Assembly: GCA_052143095.1 (NCBI GenBank)
Contig: JBKQTR010000104.1
Location: 1 to 13,381, forward strand
Length of the DNA: 13,381 nt
Reading direction: 5' to 3'
Origin: DAHUYF01 sp052143095
Lineage (GTDB): Bacteria; Pseudomonadota; Alphaproteobacteria; ATCC43930; CGMCC-115725
Part shown: piece after piece, positions 7,027 through 13,381 of the stretch
Layout: every line of letters begins with the position of its first letter
Position numbering within the stretch: position 1 is the first letter of the stretch
Position numbers and translations under genes: made by a program
Notes under the pieces: generated by a model
What the model saw: the letters and a program-made list of their open reading frames with translations, nothing else
Databases searched by the model: none
What the model was told of the DNA's origin: nothing

Positions 7027-7860
7027 ATGCCCGAGCTGCCCGAAGTCGAGACGGTAAGACGCGGTCTGGCGCTGCGCCTGGAGGGGCGGCGCGTCGCGCG
7101 GCTGACGCTCAACCGCGCCGATCTGCGCCTGCCCATGCCGACCGATCTGAGGGAGCGCGTCGAGGGAAGGCGCGTGATGCGGCTCGGCCGGCGCGCCAAA
7201 TACATCCTCGTCCATCTCGACGATGGCGGCGTCGTCATCGCCCATCTCGGCATGTCCGGGCGGCTGGTGCTGTCGGCGCCGGGGAGCCACGCGCCCGCCG
7301 ATCCGCACGACCATGTCGTCTTCACGCTGGAGGACGGCACCGAGCTGCGCTTCAACGACGCCCGCCGCTTCGGCCTGCTCGATTACGTCAGCGCCGCCGG
7401 GCTCGAGCGCCACAAATTCTTCGCGCATCTGGGACCGGAGCCGCTCGGCAACGCGTTCAACGGCCCGGCGCTTGCGGCCCGGCTCGAGGGCAAGGCGACG
7501 CCGATCAAGGCGGCGCTGCTCGACCAGCGCGTGGTCGCCGGGCTCGGCAACATCTACGTGTCCGAGAGCCTGTTTCAAGCCGGGCTCTCGCCCAAACGGC
7601 TTGCCGGCACGGTGACCGGCGAGCGCGCCGAGCGGCTGGCGCTCGCCATCCGCGACGTGCTGGAGCGCGCCATCGCCGCCGGCGGGTCGAGCCTGCGCGA
7701 CTACGTCCAGGCCTCGGGCGAGCCGGGCTATTTCCAGCATCATTGGGCGGTCTACGGCAAGGAGGGCGAGCGCTGTCCCGGCTGCGACTGCCGGCACGGC
7801 ATCAAGCGGATCGTGCAAGCCGGCCGCTCGACGTTTTATTGTGGCAAGCGCCAGCGGTGA
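7027..7860 (+). CDS. mutM: Formamidopyrimidine-DNA glycosylase (Fpg/MutM)
   Basis: Bifunctional DNA glycosylase and AP lyase that removes 8-oxoguanine and formamidopyrimidines. The 277-aa product starts PELPEVETV after Met removal, giving the catalytic Pro1 (Schiff base) and Glu2. Other motifs are beta-hairpin Lys58 (RRAKYIL), HLGMSGRL (73-80), FNDARRFG (109-116), the helix-two-turn-helix segment QRVVAGLGNIYVSE (167-180) and the C-terminal zinc finger. The finger is abnormal: cysteines occur at 250, 253, 255 and 272, but the final CxxC reads CGKR, with Arg275 where the fourth ligand should be. The ATG at 7027 is fixed by the MPELPE start; upstream open frame belongs to the ubiE strand shadow. 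A nested-repeat gap follows before rpsT. Function is probable but zinc binding may be altered. Confidence 0.94.
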   Translation: MPELPEVETVRRGLALRLEGRRVARLTLNRADLRLPMPTDLRERVEGRRVMRLGRRAKYILVHLDDGGVVIAHLGMSGRLVLSAPGSHAPADPHDHVVFTLEDGTELRFNDARRFGLLDYVSAAGLERHKFFAHLGPEPLGNAFNGPALAARLEGKATPIKAALLDQRVVAGLGNIYVSESLFQAGLSPKRLAGTVTGERAERLALAIRDVLERAIAAGGSSLRDYVQASGEPGYFQHHWAVYGKEGERCPGCDCRHGIKRIVQAGRSTFYCGKRQR

Positions 7861-8226
7861 TTCCAACGGATGAGTCCCGTCCATTTCTTCCCGTCATGGC
7901 CGTCTTGACCCACGGCTGTCCGGTTGAGGGCAAGCGGTGGCAAAGACGCTACTCGCCTGCACCCTTCCGTCGTCATGCGCGGGCTTGACCCGCGCATCCA
8001 CGTCGTGCGGCGCGCTCGTTGCAAGACGTGGATGCCCGGGACTCGGCCTGCGGCCGGCCCGGGCATGACGATTAAGGGCATTGGTACGTCGCGGGAGGAG
8101 CGTGAGTCGCGCAAAAATTTCAACCGGACAGCCGTGGGTCAAGCCCGGCCATGACGGGAAGAGAAGGACAGGCTTCATTCGTTCAAGCCACGACACGAGG
8201 CGACCGGCCGTCCGGGCGGGCGGCGC
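7861..8226. other. mutM-rpsT intergenic region filled by repeats
   Basis: The 438-bp space between mutM and rpsT holds no convincing gene. Most of it is the nested repeat at 7887-8161; the rpsT promoter occupies its right end. Open frames crossing it on both strands run through palindromes and show no family motif. Confidence 0.7.
7887..8161. repeat. Composite nested inverted-repeat element between mutM and rpsT
   Basis: Outer arms at 7887-7927 and 8120-8161 are near-perfect complements over about 41 bases, sharing CTTCCCGTCATGGCCG and GACCCACGGCTGTCCGG. The centre (7971-8070) is an imperfect palindrome: CGTCATGC (7971-7978) pairs with GCATGACG (8063-8070), and ATCCACGTC (7996-8004) pairs with GACGTGGAT (8025-8033). 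Each half also has its own hairpin (7976-7983/7989-7996 and 8033-8040/8058-8065). It looks like one repeat inserted in another. The left part recurs, inverted, at 112-207. No transposase is encoded. Confidence 0.75.
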
Positions 8227-8255
8227 TTGACGCGCCCGGCGCGCGCGGCTATAAG
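8227..8255 (+). promoter_or_regulatory. Sigma70-type promoter of rpsT
   Basis: TTGACG (8227-8232) and TATAAG (8250-8255) are separated by exactly 17 bases, close to the housekeeping consensus. Transcription would start near 8262 and give a leader of about 37 bases before rpsT. This is the clearest promoter in the window. Confidence 0.75.
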
Positions 8256-8298
8256 CGCCGCTCCCCGTAAGACAAGTTGGAAGACGGCAGGTCGGCCC

Positions 8299-8559
8299 AT
8301 GGCCACACATGTTTCGGCAGAAAAGCGCATCCGCCAGACCGCGCGGCGCAGCGAGGTCAATCGCTCGCGTCTCTCCCGCATCCGCACCTTCGTCAAGAAG
8401 GTCGAGACCGCGATCGCCACCGGCGACAAGGAAGCGGCGCGCGCGGCGCTCAAGGCGGCGCAGCCGGAGATGCAGCGCGGCGCGCAGAAGGGCGTGATGC
8501 ACAGGAATACCGTCGCGCGCAAATTGTCACGCCTCGCCGCGCGCATCAACGCGCTCTGA
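8299..8559 (+). CDS. rpsT: 30S ribosomal protein S20
   Basis: Primary 16S rRNA-binding protein of the small subunit. The 86-aa product is of normal length, strongly basic and mainly helical: SAEKRIRQTARRSEVNRSR (6-24) and IRTFVKKVETAIATGD follow the family pattern, and the C-terminal KGVMHRNTVARKLSRLAARI is diagnostic. The start ATG at 8299 gives MATHVSAEKRI, against the usual MANHKSAEKRI. The frame is open upstream to 8227, but that part contains the promoter. AGG lies about 8 bases before the ATG. rpsT next to dnaA is a recurring alphaproteobacterial arrangement. No strong terminator hairpin with a T-run follows the stop. Confidence 0.97.
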   Translation: MATHVSAEKRIRQTARRSEVNRSRLSRIRTFVKKVETAIATGDKEAARAALKAAQPEMQRGAQKGVMHRNTVARKLSRLAARINAL

Positions 8560-9112
8560 CTGTAACACACGACATCGCGCACGAAGAGCGCGCCGCAGGT
8601 ATTGGCAGCGGCAACACTTTTTCTGGTCGCAGGGATCGGCATTGCGCGTCCGTCCTGCGTCCCCTCTGCCACAGGCAGAAAAGAATCTGAAGCATTCACC
8701 TATCAGTCATATTGCAATCGAGCCGCGTGCTTCGTTAGAGTTAGCGGCGGAGGGCAATTGCAGAGTCGATACGCGGTCGAGAGCCGCACCTGCGGTGCCG
8801 GCCATTGCTGACAAGCATTTAGCGGTGGGCGAGTAGGTAGAACGTTAGCGCGCTCGTGTAACTGCGCTTACCGAGGCCGAGGAGCGGCGAGGGAGACACT
8901 CTCCAGCGTCGAGCGAGGGAACTTGCGTCCAAGCGAGTGAGTGAGTTTCGTCCGGGGGGATGGTGTGAAATCAAGAGCAAGCTCGACGGCGCATTGCGCC
9001 TCAAGAGACTATCGGGAAGCCTTTCCGACAACCGGAACGGATAAGCCGCGGCAGACCGCGCGCCGTTCGAAGAACGAGGCTGCACGGCATGCTCGCGCGA
9101 AGGAGTAACGGC
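8560..9112. other. 553-bp rpsT-dnaA intergenic region (dnaA leader)
   Basis: No gene is convincing; frames on both strands lack family motifs and good ribosome binding sites. The stretch about 8660-8760 is less GC-rich than the surroundings. Two GANTC sites, the CcrM methylation target of alphaproteobacteria, occur at 8683-8687 and 8763-8767. I found no TTATCCACA-type DnaA box; the nearest is a poor match around 9048-9056. A dnaA promoter must lie here or in rpsT, but no -35/-10 pair stands out. Confidence 0.5.
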
Positions 9113-10522
9113 ATGGCGAAGCCGACGACGCCTGCCAGCGGCAGCGACATCCAGGCGCAATGGGCGCGCGTTCGCGGGCGCCTGCGCGAGGAGTTCGGCG
9201 AGGCCGCCTTCCGCAGCTGGCTCAAATCCATGACGCTCGCCGAGGTCAATGAGGGCTGCGTGCGCATCGGCGTGCCGACACGCTTCCTGCGCGACTGGGT
9301 GGCGGCGCATTACGCCGACCGCCTGCGCGCGCTGTGGAACGCCGAGAACGCGGCGATCACCGCCGTCGACATCTTCGTCAGCGGCGGCGCCGCGCCGCAG
9401 GCCGAGCCGGCTGCGCCACCGGCCCCCGCCGCCGCCAGGGAGCGGGAGACCGCCGCCGCGCCCGAGCCGAGCGAGGATAAGGAGATCGGCGCCGCGCTCG
9501 ATCCGCGCTTCACCTTCGAGAATTTCGTCGTCGGCAAGCCGAACGAGCTCGCCCATGCCGCCGCCCGGCGCGTCGCGGAATCCTCGGTCGGCCCGAGCCG
9601 CTCGGTGCCGTTCAACCCGCTCTTCCTCTATGGCGGGGTCGGGCTCGGCAAGACCCATCTGATGCACGCCATCGCCTGGCATATCCGCACGCATGACCCC
9701 TCGCGCAAGCTGATCTATCTCTCGGCCGAGAAGTTCATGTACCAGTTCATCCGGGCGCTGCGCTTCAAGGACACGATGGCCTTCAAGGAGCAGTTCCGCT
9801 CGGTCGACGTGCTGATGATCGACGACGTGCAGTTCATCAGCGGCAAGGATTCGACCCAGGAAGAATTCTTCCACACCTTCAATGCGCTGGTGGACCAGAA
9901 CCGCCAGGTCATCATCTCCGCCGACAAATCGCCCTCCGACCTCGAGGGGATGGAAGAGCGCATGCGCTCGCGGTTGGGCTGGGGCCTCGTCGCCGACATC
10001 CACCCCACCACCTACGAGCTGCGCCTCGGCATCCTCCAAGCCAAGGCCGAGCAGCAGCGCATGCAGATTCCGATCAAGGTGCTGGAGTTCCTGGCGCACA
10101 AGATCACCTCCAATGTGCGCGAGCTCGAAGGCGCGTTGAACCGCATCGTCGCCCATGCCCAGCTCGTCGGCCGCGCCATCGCCATCGAAAGCGCGCAGGA
10201 AGTGCTGCACGACCTGCTGCGCGCCAATGACCGGCGGGTCACCATCGACGAGATCCAGAAGCGGGTGGCCGAGCATTACAACATCCGGCTCGCCGACATG
10301 CATTCGGCGCGGCGCGCCCGCGCCGTGGCGCGGCCGCGCCAAGTGGCGATGTATCTGTGCAAGCAGCTGACGCCGCGCTCGCTGCCCGAGATTGGCCGCA
10401 AGTTCGGCGGCCGCGACCACACCACGGTGATGCATGCGGTGCGCAAGATCGAGGAGCTGCGCGCCAATGACCGCACGCTTGCCGAGGATATCGAGCTGTT
10501 GCGGCGGATGCTGGAAACCTGA
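9113..10522 (+). CDS. dnaA: Chromosomal replication initiator protein DnaA
   Basis: AAA+ ATPase that binds DnaA boxes at oriC, melts the origin and loads the helicase. The 469-aa product has domain I (about 10-88, including FRSWLKSM), an Ala/Pro-rich linker domain II (about 92-120), domain III with Walker A GGVGLGKTH (174-182), Walker B LMIDDVQF (234-241), sensor I IISAD (267-271), arginine-finger region EERMRSRLGWG (281-291) and sensor II NVRELEGAL (334-342), and domain IV with the DNA-binding signature GRDHTTVMHA (433-442). The ATG at 9113 is chosen because AAGGAG lies 7 bases upstream; an in-frame ATG at 9089 would add eight residues without such a site. A heptad inverted repeat follows the stop, and dnaN begins 306 bp downstream. 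Confidence 0.98.
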   Translation: MAKPTTPASGSDIQAQWARVRGRLREEFGEAAFRSWLKSMTLAEVNEGCVRIGVPTRFLRDWVAAHYADRLRALWNAENAAITAVDIFVSGGAAPQAEPAAPPAPAAARERETAAAPEPSEDKEIGAALDPRFTFENFVVGKPNELAHAAARRVAESSVGPSRSVPFNPLFLYGGVGLGKTHLMHAIAWHIRTHDPSRKLIYLSAEKFMYQFIRALRFKDTMAFKEQFRSVDVLMIDDVQFISGKDSTQEEFFHTFNALVDQNRQVIISADKSPSDLEGMEERMRSRLGWGLVADIHPTTYELRLGILQAKAEQQRMQIPIKVLEFLAHKITSNVRELEGALNRIVAHAQLVGRAIAIESAQEVLHDLLRANDRRVTIDEIQKRVAEHYNIRLADMHSARRARAVARPRQVAMYLCKQLTPRSLPEIGRKFGGRDHTTVMHAVRKIEELRANDRTLAEDIELLRRMLET

Positions 10523-10602
10523 GTTGTCAGTCGTCAGTTGTCAGTTATCAGCGATCCCGTCCATGTCATCCGACTGATAACTGACGACTGAGAACTGACA
10601 AC
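10523..10602. repeat. Inverted repeat of heptad units directly after dnaA
   Basis: Arms of 29 bases at 10523-10551 and 10574-10602 are complementary at 26 of 29 positions, with a 22-base loop. Each arm is built from four tandem 7-mers: TTGTCAG, TCGTCAG, TTGTCAG, TTATCAG on the left and their complements on the right. It begins right after the dnaA TGA. The stem could act as a transcript end or stabiliser, though no T-run follows. Confidence 0.8.
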
Positions 10603-10828
10603 CGGCAACCGGTACCCCCTCCCCCGGTACCCCCGCAACTCGCCTCAACTCCGCCTTTTTCTCCGGTTTTCCCGGGTTTCGGCGAGTGTACCCCGTTCTC
10701 CTTTTATGCTATAGTTCCCTACCGTTCCGCTGGGGTCCCGAGGGGCCGATGGGGCGGAGGTTTCCGGGGGCTTTCCGAAGGGGTTTCCGGAGGTCAAAAA
10801 CCGCCACAACGAGCGTGAACCCGCCGCC
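10603..10828 (+). promoter_or_regulatory. dnaN upstream region with extended -10 promoter
   Basis: TGCTATAGT (10707-10715) fits an extended -10 (TGnTATAAT); no good -35 is seen 17 bases before it. Transcription from here would give a leader of about 105 bases. Upstream is a pyrimidine-rich tract with GGTACCCCC repeated at 10611-10619 and 10626-10634. Within the leader TTTCCG occurs three times at near-helical spacing (10761, 10772, 10784). The ribosome binding site at dnaN is weak. Confidence 0.5.
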
Positions 10829-11947
10829 ATGAAGCTGACCATAGAACGCGCCGCGCTGCTCCGCGCCTTGGGCCATGTGCAGAGCGTCGTCGAGCGCCGC
10901 AATACCATTCCGATCCTGTCGAACGTGCTGCTGCGCGCCGAGAGCGGCGAGCTCGCGCTCTCGGCCACGGATATGGATCTTGAGATCGTCGCCTCGGTGG
11001 CGGCGCAGGGCGTGCGCAAGGGCTCGACCACCGCCCCGGCGCATACGCTTTACGACATCGTGCGCAAGCTGCGCGAAGGCGCGCAGATCGAGATCGACGC
11101 GGCCGGCGACAAGGGGGCGATGACGCTGCGCTCCGGCCGCTCCACCTTCACCCTCGCCTGCCTGCCGCCCGAGGATTACCCGCTGATGGCCGGCGGCGAG
11201 CTCGCCCACAGCTTCACCCTCTCGGCGGCCGATCTGAAGCGGCTCATCGACCGCACGCGGTTCGCCATCTCGATGGAAGAGACGCGCTATTACCTCAACG
11301 GCATTTTCCTGCATGCGGCAAAGAGCAACGAGGTGCCGATGCTGCGCGCGGTGGCGACCGACGGCCATCGCTTGGCGCGGATGGAGATCCCGCTGCCCGA
11401 AGGGGCATCCGGCATGCCCGGCGTCATCGTGCCGCGCAAGACCGTGAGCGAGCTCAGGAAGCTCATCGACGAGATCGACCAGGACGTGCAGATCTCGCTC
11501 TCCGACACCAAGATCCGCTTCGGCTTCGGCAATGCGGTGCTGACCTCGAAGCTGATCGACGGCACCTTCCCCGATTACGACCGGGTGATCCCGTCGGGCA
11601 ACGACAAGATCCTCGAAGTCCACTGCAGGGAGTTCGCCGAGGCGGTCGACCGCGTCTCCACCATCTCCACCGAGAAGAGCCGGGCGGTGAAGCTCACCAT
11701 TGAGCGCGGCAGCCTGATGCTGTCCGCCACCAGCCCCGAGAACGGCACGGCCACCGAGGAGATCGAGGTGCGCTATTCCGCCTCGCCGCTCGAGATCGGC
11801 TTCAATTCCCGCTACCTCCTCGACATCACCGAGCAGATCGAGGGGGAGGGCGCGCGCTTCGCCATGGCGGATGCCGCGTCGCCCACCGTGGTGCGCGACA
11901 CCGCCGACGGCAGCGCACTCTACGTGCTCATGCCGATGCGCGTCTGA
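10829..11947 (+). CDS. dnaN: DNA polymerase III sliding clamp (beta subunit)
   Basis: Ring-shaped dimeric clamp that tethers DNA polymerase III and repair enzymes to DNA. The 372-aa product is of normal length and has the three-domain clamp pattern: domain 1 opens MKLTIERAALLRALGHVQ and continues RRNTIPILSNVLL and LSATDMDLEI; domain 2 includes EETRYYLNGIFLH and VATDGHRLA; domain 3 includes GTFPDYDRVIP and FNSRYLLDI. The C terminus ALYVLMPMRV matches the hydrophobic end that helps form the client-binding pocket. The ATG at 10829 gives the conserved start. It follows dnaA by 306 bp with its own probable promoter and leads into recF 82 bp downstream. Confidence 0.98.
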   Translation: MKLTIERAALLRALGHVQSVVERRNTIPILSNVLLRAESGELALSATDMDLEIVASVAAQGVRKGSTTAPAHTLYDIVRKLREGAQIEIDAAGDKGAMTLRSGRSTFTLACLPPEDYPLMAGGELAHSFTLSAADLKRLIDRTRFAISMEETRYYLNGIFLHAAKSNEVPMLRAVATDGHRLARMEIPLPEGASGMPGVIVPRKTVSELRKLIDEIDQDVQISLSDTKIRFGFGNAVLTSKLIDGTFPDYDRVIPSGNDKILEVHCREFAEAVDRVSTISTEKSRAVKLTIERGSLMLSATSPENGTATEEIEVRYSASPLEIGFNSRYLLDITEQIEGEGARFAMADAASPTVVRDTADGSALYVLMPMRV

Positions 11948-12029
11948 GGGTCCCGAGAGAGTGCGGGACGGGGCTTCTATCTCCTTGCGGACTCTGGCGA
12001 AAACGGGTGCCGATCCCCATATAAGCGCT

Positions 12030-13202
12030 ATGGACTCGACGGACCCGGCCGCCCCGGCCCGGCTCGCCGTCATCCGCCTGACGCTCACCGATTTCCGCGG
12101 CTACGCCTCGGCCCGCCTGGCGGTGGACGAGCGGCCGGTGGTGCTCACCGGGCCGAACGGCGCGGGCAAGACCAATCTGCTGGAGGCGCTCTCGCTGCTG
12201 GCGCCCGGGCGCGGCATCAGGCGCGCCAAGCTCGCCGAGATCGACCGCCGCGTGCCGCCGGCCAAGCCTGGACCGACGGCGCCCGGCGCCTGGGCGGTCG
12301 CCGCCACGGTGACCACGCCCAGGGGACCGGTGCAGATCGGCACCGGGCGCGACGCCCAGAGCGACAGCGGCGAGCGGCGGCTGCTGCGCATCGACGGCGC
12401 CGCCGCGAGGAGCCAGGCGGCGCTGGCCGAGCATGTCAGCCTGGTCTGGCTGACGCCGCAGATGGACCGGCTCTTCCTCGAGGGCAGCGCCGCACGGCGG
12501 CGCTTCCTCGACCGGCTGGTCTACGGTTTCGACCCCGCCCATGCGGCGCGGGTGGCCGCCTATGAGCAGGCGATGCGCGAGCGCGCGCGGCTGCTGCGCG
12601 ACGGGCCGGCCGATCCGGCCTGGCTCGGCGCACTCGAGGAGCGCATGGCCGAGCACGGCATCGCGGTGGCGGCGGCGCGGCGCGAGGTGACGGCGCGGCT
12701 CGATGCGGTGTGTAGCGCCGTGCGCGGGCCGTTTCCCGGCGCGCTGCTGGCGCTCACCGGCGAGGTCGAGCACTGGCTCGAGAGCCTGCCGGCGCTCGCC
12801 GCCGAGGAGGAGCTGAAGCGGCGGCTCCTCGCGGCGCGGCGCCTCGACGGCGACAGCGGCACGACCATGGTCGGGCCGCATCGCGGCGATCTCGCGGTGC
12901 GCCATGCCGGCACCGGCATGGCGGCGGCGGATTGCTCGACCGGCGAGCAGAAGGCGCTGCTGATCGCCGTGCTGCTGGCGCAGGCGCGGCTCCAGGCGGA
13001 GCAGCGCGGCATGGCGCCGGTGATGCTGCTCGACGAGGTGACCGCGCATCTGGATGCCGGGCGGCGCGCGGCGCTCTTCGCCGAGATCGTCGGGCTCGGC
13101 GTCCAGGCCTGGCTTACCGGCACCGAGCCCGGCCTCTTCGCCGAGCTCGAGCGCCAGGGACAGTTTTTCGGGGTGGCCGACGGTACGATCGCGCCGCGCT
13201 GA
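12030..13202 (+). CDS. recF: DNA replication and repair protein RecF
   Basis: SMC-like ATPase that, with RecO and RecR, loads RecA at single-strand gaps and helps restart stalled forks. The 390-aa product shows LTLTDFRGY (17-25), Walker A GPNGAGKTN (41-49), the ABC-type signature DCSTGEQKALL (301-311) and Walker B VMLLDEVTAHLD (331-342), in the family's usual order; typical length is about 360-390. The ATG at 12030 is the first good start before the LTDFRGY motif; the frame is open back to 11871 inside dnaN, but that part is a shadow of the clamp gene. The Shine-Dalgarno is unclear. A TATAAG at 12020-12025 lies too close to the start for a normal promoter. gyrB starts 15 bp after the stop. 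Confidence 0.96.
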   Translation: MDSTDPAAPARLAVIRLTLTDFRGYASARLAVDERPVVLTGPNGAGKTNLLEALSLLAPGRGIRRAKLAEIDRRVPPAKPGPTAPGAWAVAATVTTPRGPVQIGTGRDAQSDSGERRLLRIDGAAARSQAALAEHVSLVWLTPQMDRLFLEGSAARRRFLDRLVYGFDPAHAARVAAYEQAMRERARLLRDGPADPAWLGALEERMAEHGIAVAAARREVTARLDAVCSAVRGPFPGALLALTGEVEHWLESLPALAAEEELKRRLLAARRLDGDSGTTMVGPHRGDLAVRHAGTGMAAADCSTGEQKALLIAVLLAQARLQAEQRGMAPVMLLDEVTAHLDAGRRAALFAEIVGLGVQAWLTGTEPGLFAELERQGQFFGVADGTIAPR

Positions 13203-13217
13203 GCGATAAGGAGCGAG

Positions 13218-13381
<164 letters not shown>

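Noticed and set aside
6982..7884. N-terminal extension of ubiE on the minus strand
   Set aside because: The normal UbiE start is at 6981; the extension is the antisense of mutM.
7887..8161. CRISPR-like repeat array
   Set aside because: The repeats are nested inverted arms, not regularly spaced direct repeats with unique spacers, and no cas gene is present.
7894..8502. Minus-strand open frame overlapping rpsT and the repeat element
   Set aside because: Crosses a palindromic repeat and the rpsT promoter; the translation has no recognisable fold.
8602..8836. Small open frames (64 and 69 codons) in the dnaA leader
   Set aside because: The longer begins at TTG without a ribosome binding site, composition is unremarkable, and the two overlap in different frames.
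9044..9060. Possible DnaA box (complement of GGATAAGCC region)
   Set aside because: Matches only about six of nine consensus positions and is isolated.
8819..10435. Minus-strand open frame (538 codons) opposite dnaA
   Set aside because: Shadow of dnaA extending into its leader; no motif.
12020..12025. TATAAG as a -10 box for recF
   Set aside because: Only a few bases before the ATG and without a properly spaced -35; co-transcription with dnaN is simpler.

Overview
The window reads as a GC-rich alphaproteobacterial chromosome segment from the replication-initiation neighbourhood. The evidence is the gene content and order (ubiE-ubiB-coaBC-dut on one strand; mutM, rpsT, dnaA, dnaN, recF, gyrB on the other), alphaproteobacterial-style protein sequences, and intergenic palindromes of a kind frequent in Rhodospirillales and Hyphomicrobiales. 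The genus cannot be fixed from this sequence alone. There are twelve complete protein genes plus the 5' end of gyrB. I saw no tRNA, rRNA, transposase or CRISPR array.

Layout. Genes diverge from a 45-bp gap at 6982-7026. Leftward (minus strand) run ubiE, ubiB, coaBC, dut, an Rrf2-family regulator, a PurN-type formyltransferase and cysK. coaBC, dut and the regulator are tightly coupled (1-base overlap, then abutting). The other leftward junctions hold a 270-bp MITE-like element (ubiE/ubiB), three tandem hairpins (ubiB/coaBC) and a dispersed palindrome (regulator/purN). Rightward (plus strand) run mutM, a nested-repeat gap, rpsT behind a clear sigma70-type promoter, a 553-bp gap, dnaA, a 306-bp leader region, then dnaN-recF-gyrB. 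The left edge (1-263) has no convincing gene but holds a diverged copy of the repeat found between mutM and rpsT.

How the genes fit together. dnaA, dnaN, recF and gyrB start and run replication and control topology. mutM and dut guard DNA against 8-oxoguanine and uracil. ubiE and ubiB act in ubiquinone synthesis. coaBC makes 4'-phosphopantetheine from cysteine, and cysK makes cysteine. The regulator lacks the IscR-type cysteine cluster and sits two genes upstream of cysK, so a CymR-like role in cysteine control is an attractive inference.

No wholly new system is visible. The points most worth a second look are: glutamate in place of the catalytic cysteine in CoaBC; loss of the fourth zinc-ligand cysteine in MutM; the Rrf2/cysK pairing; a MITE-like element starting right after the ubiE stop; a 95-bp repeat shared by the left edge and the mutM-rpsT gap; and a heptad-built inverted repeat behind dnaA. 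No consensus DnaA-box cluster was found, so oriC is either outside the window or unusual.
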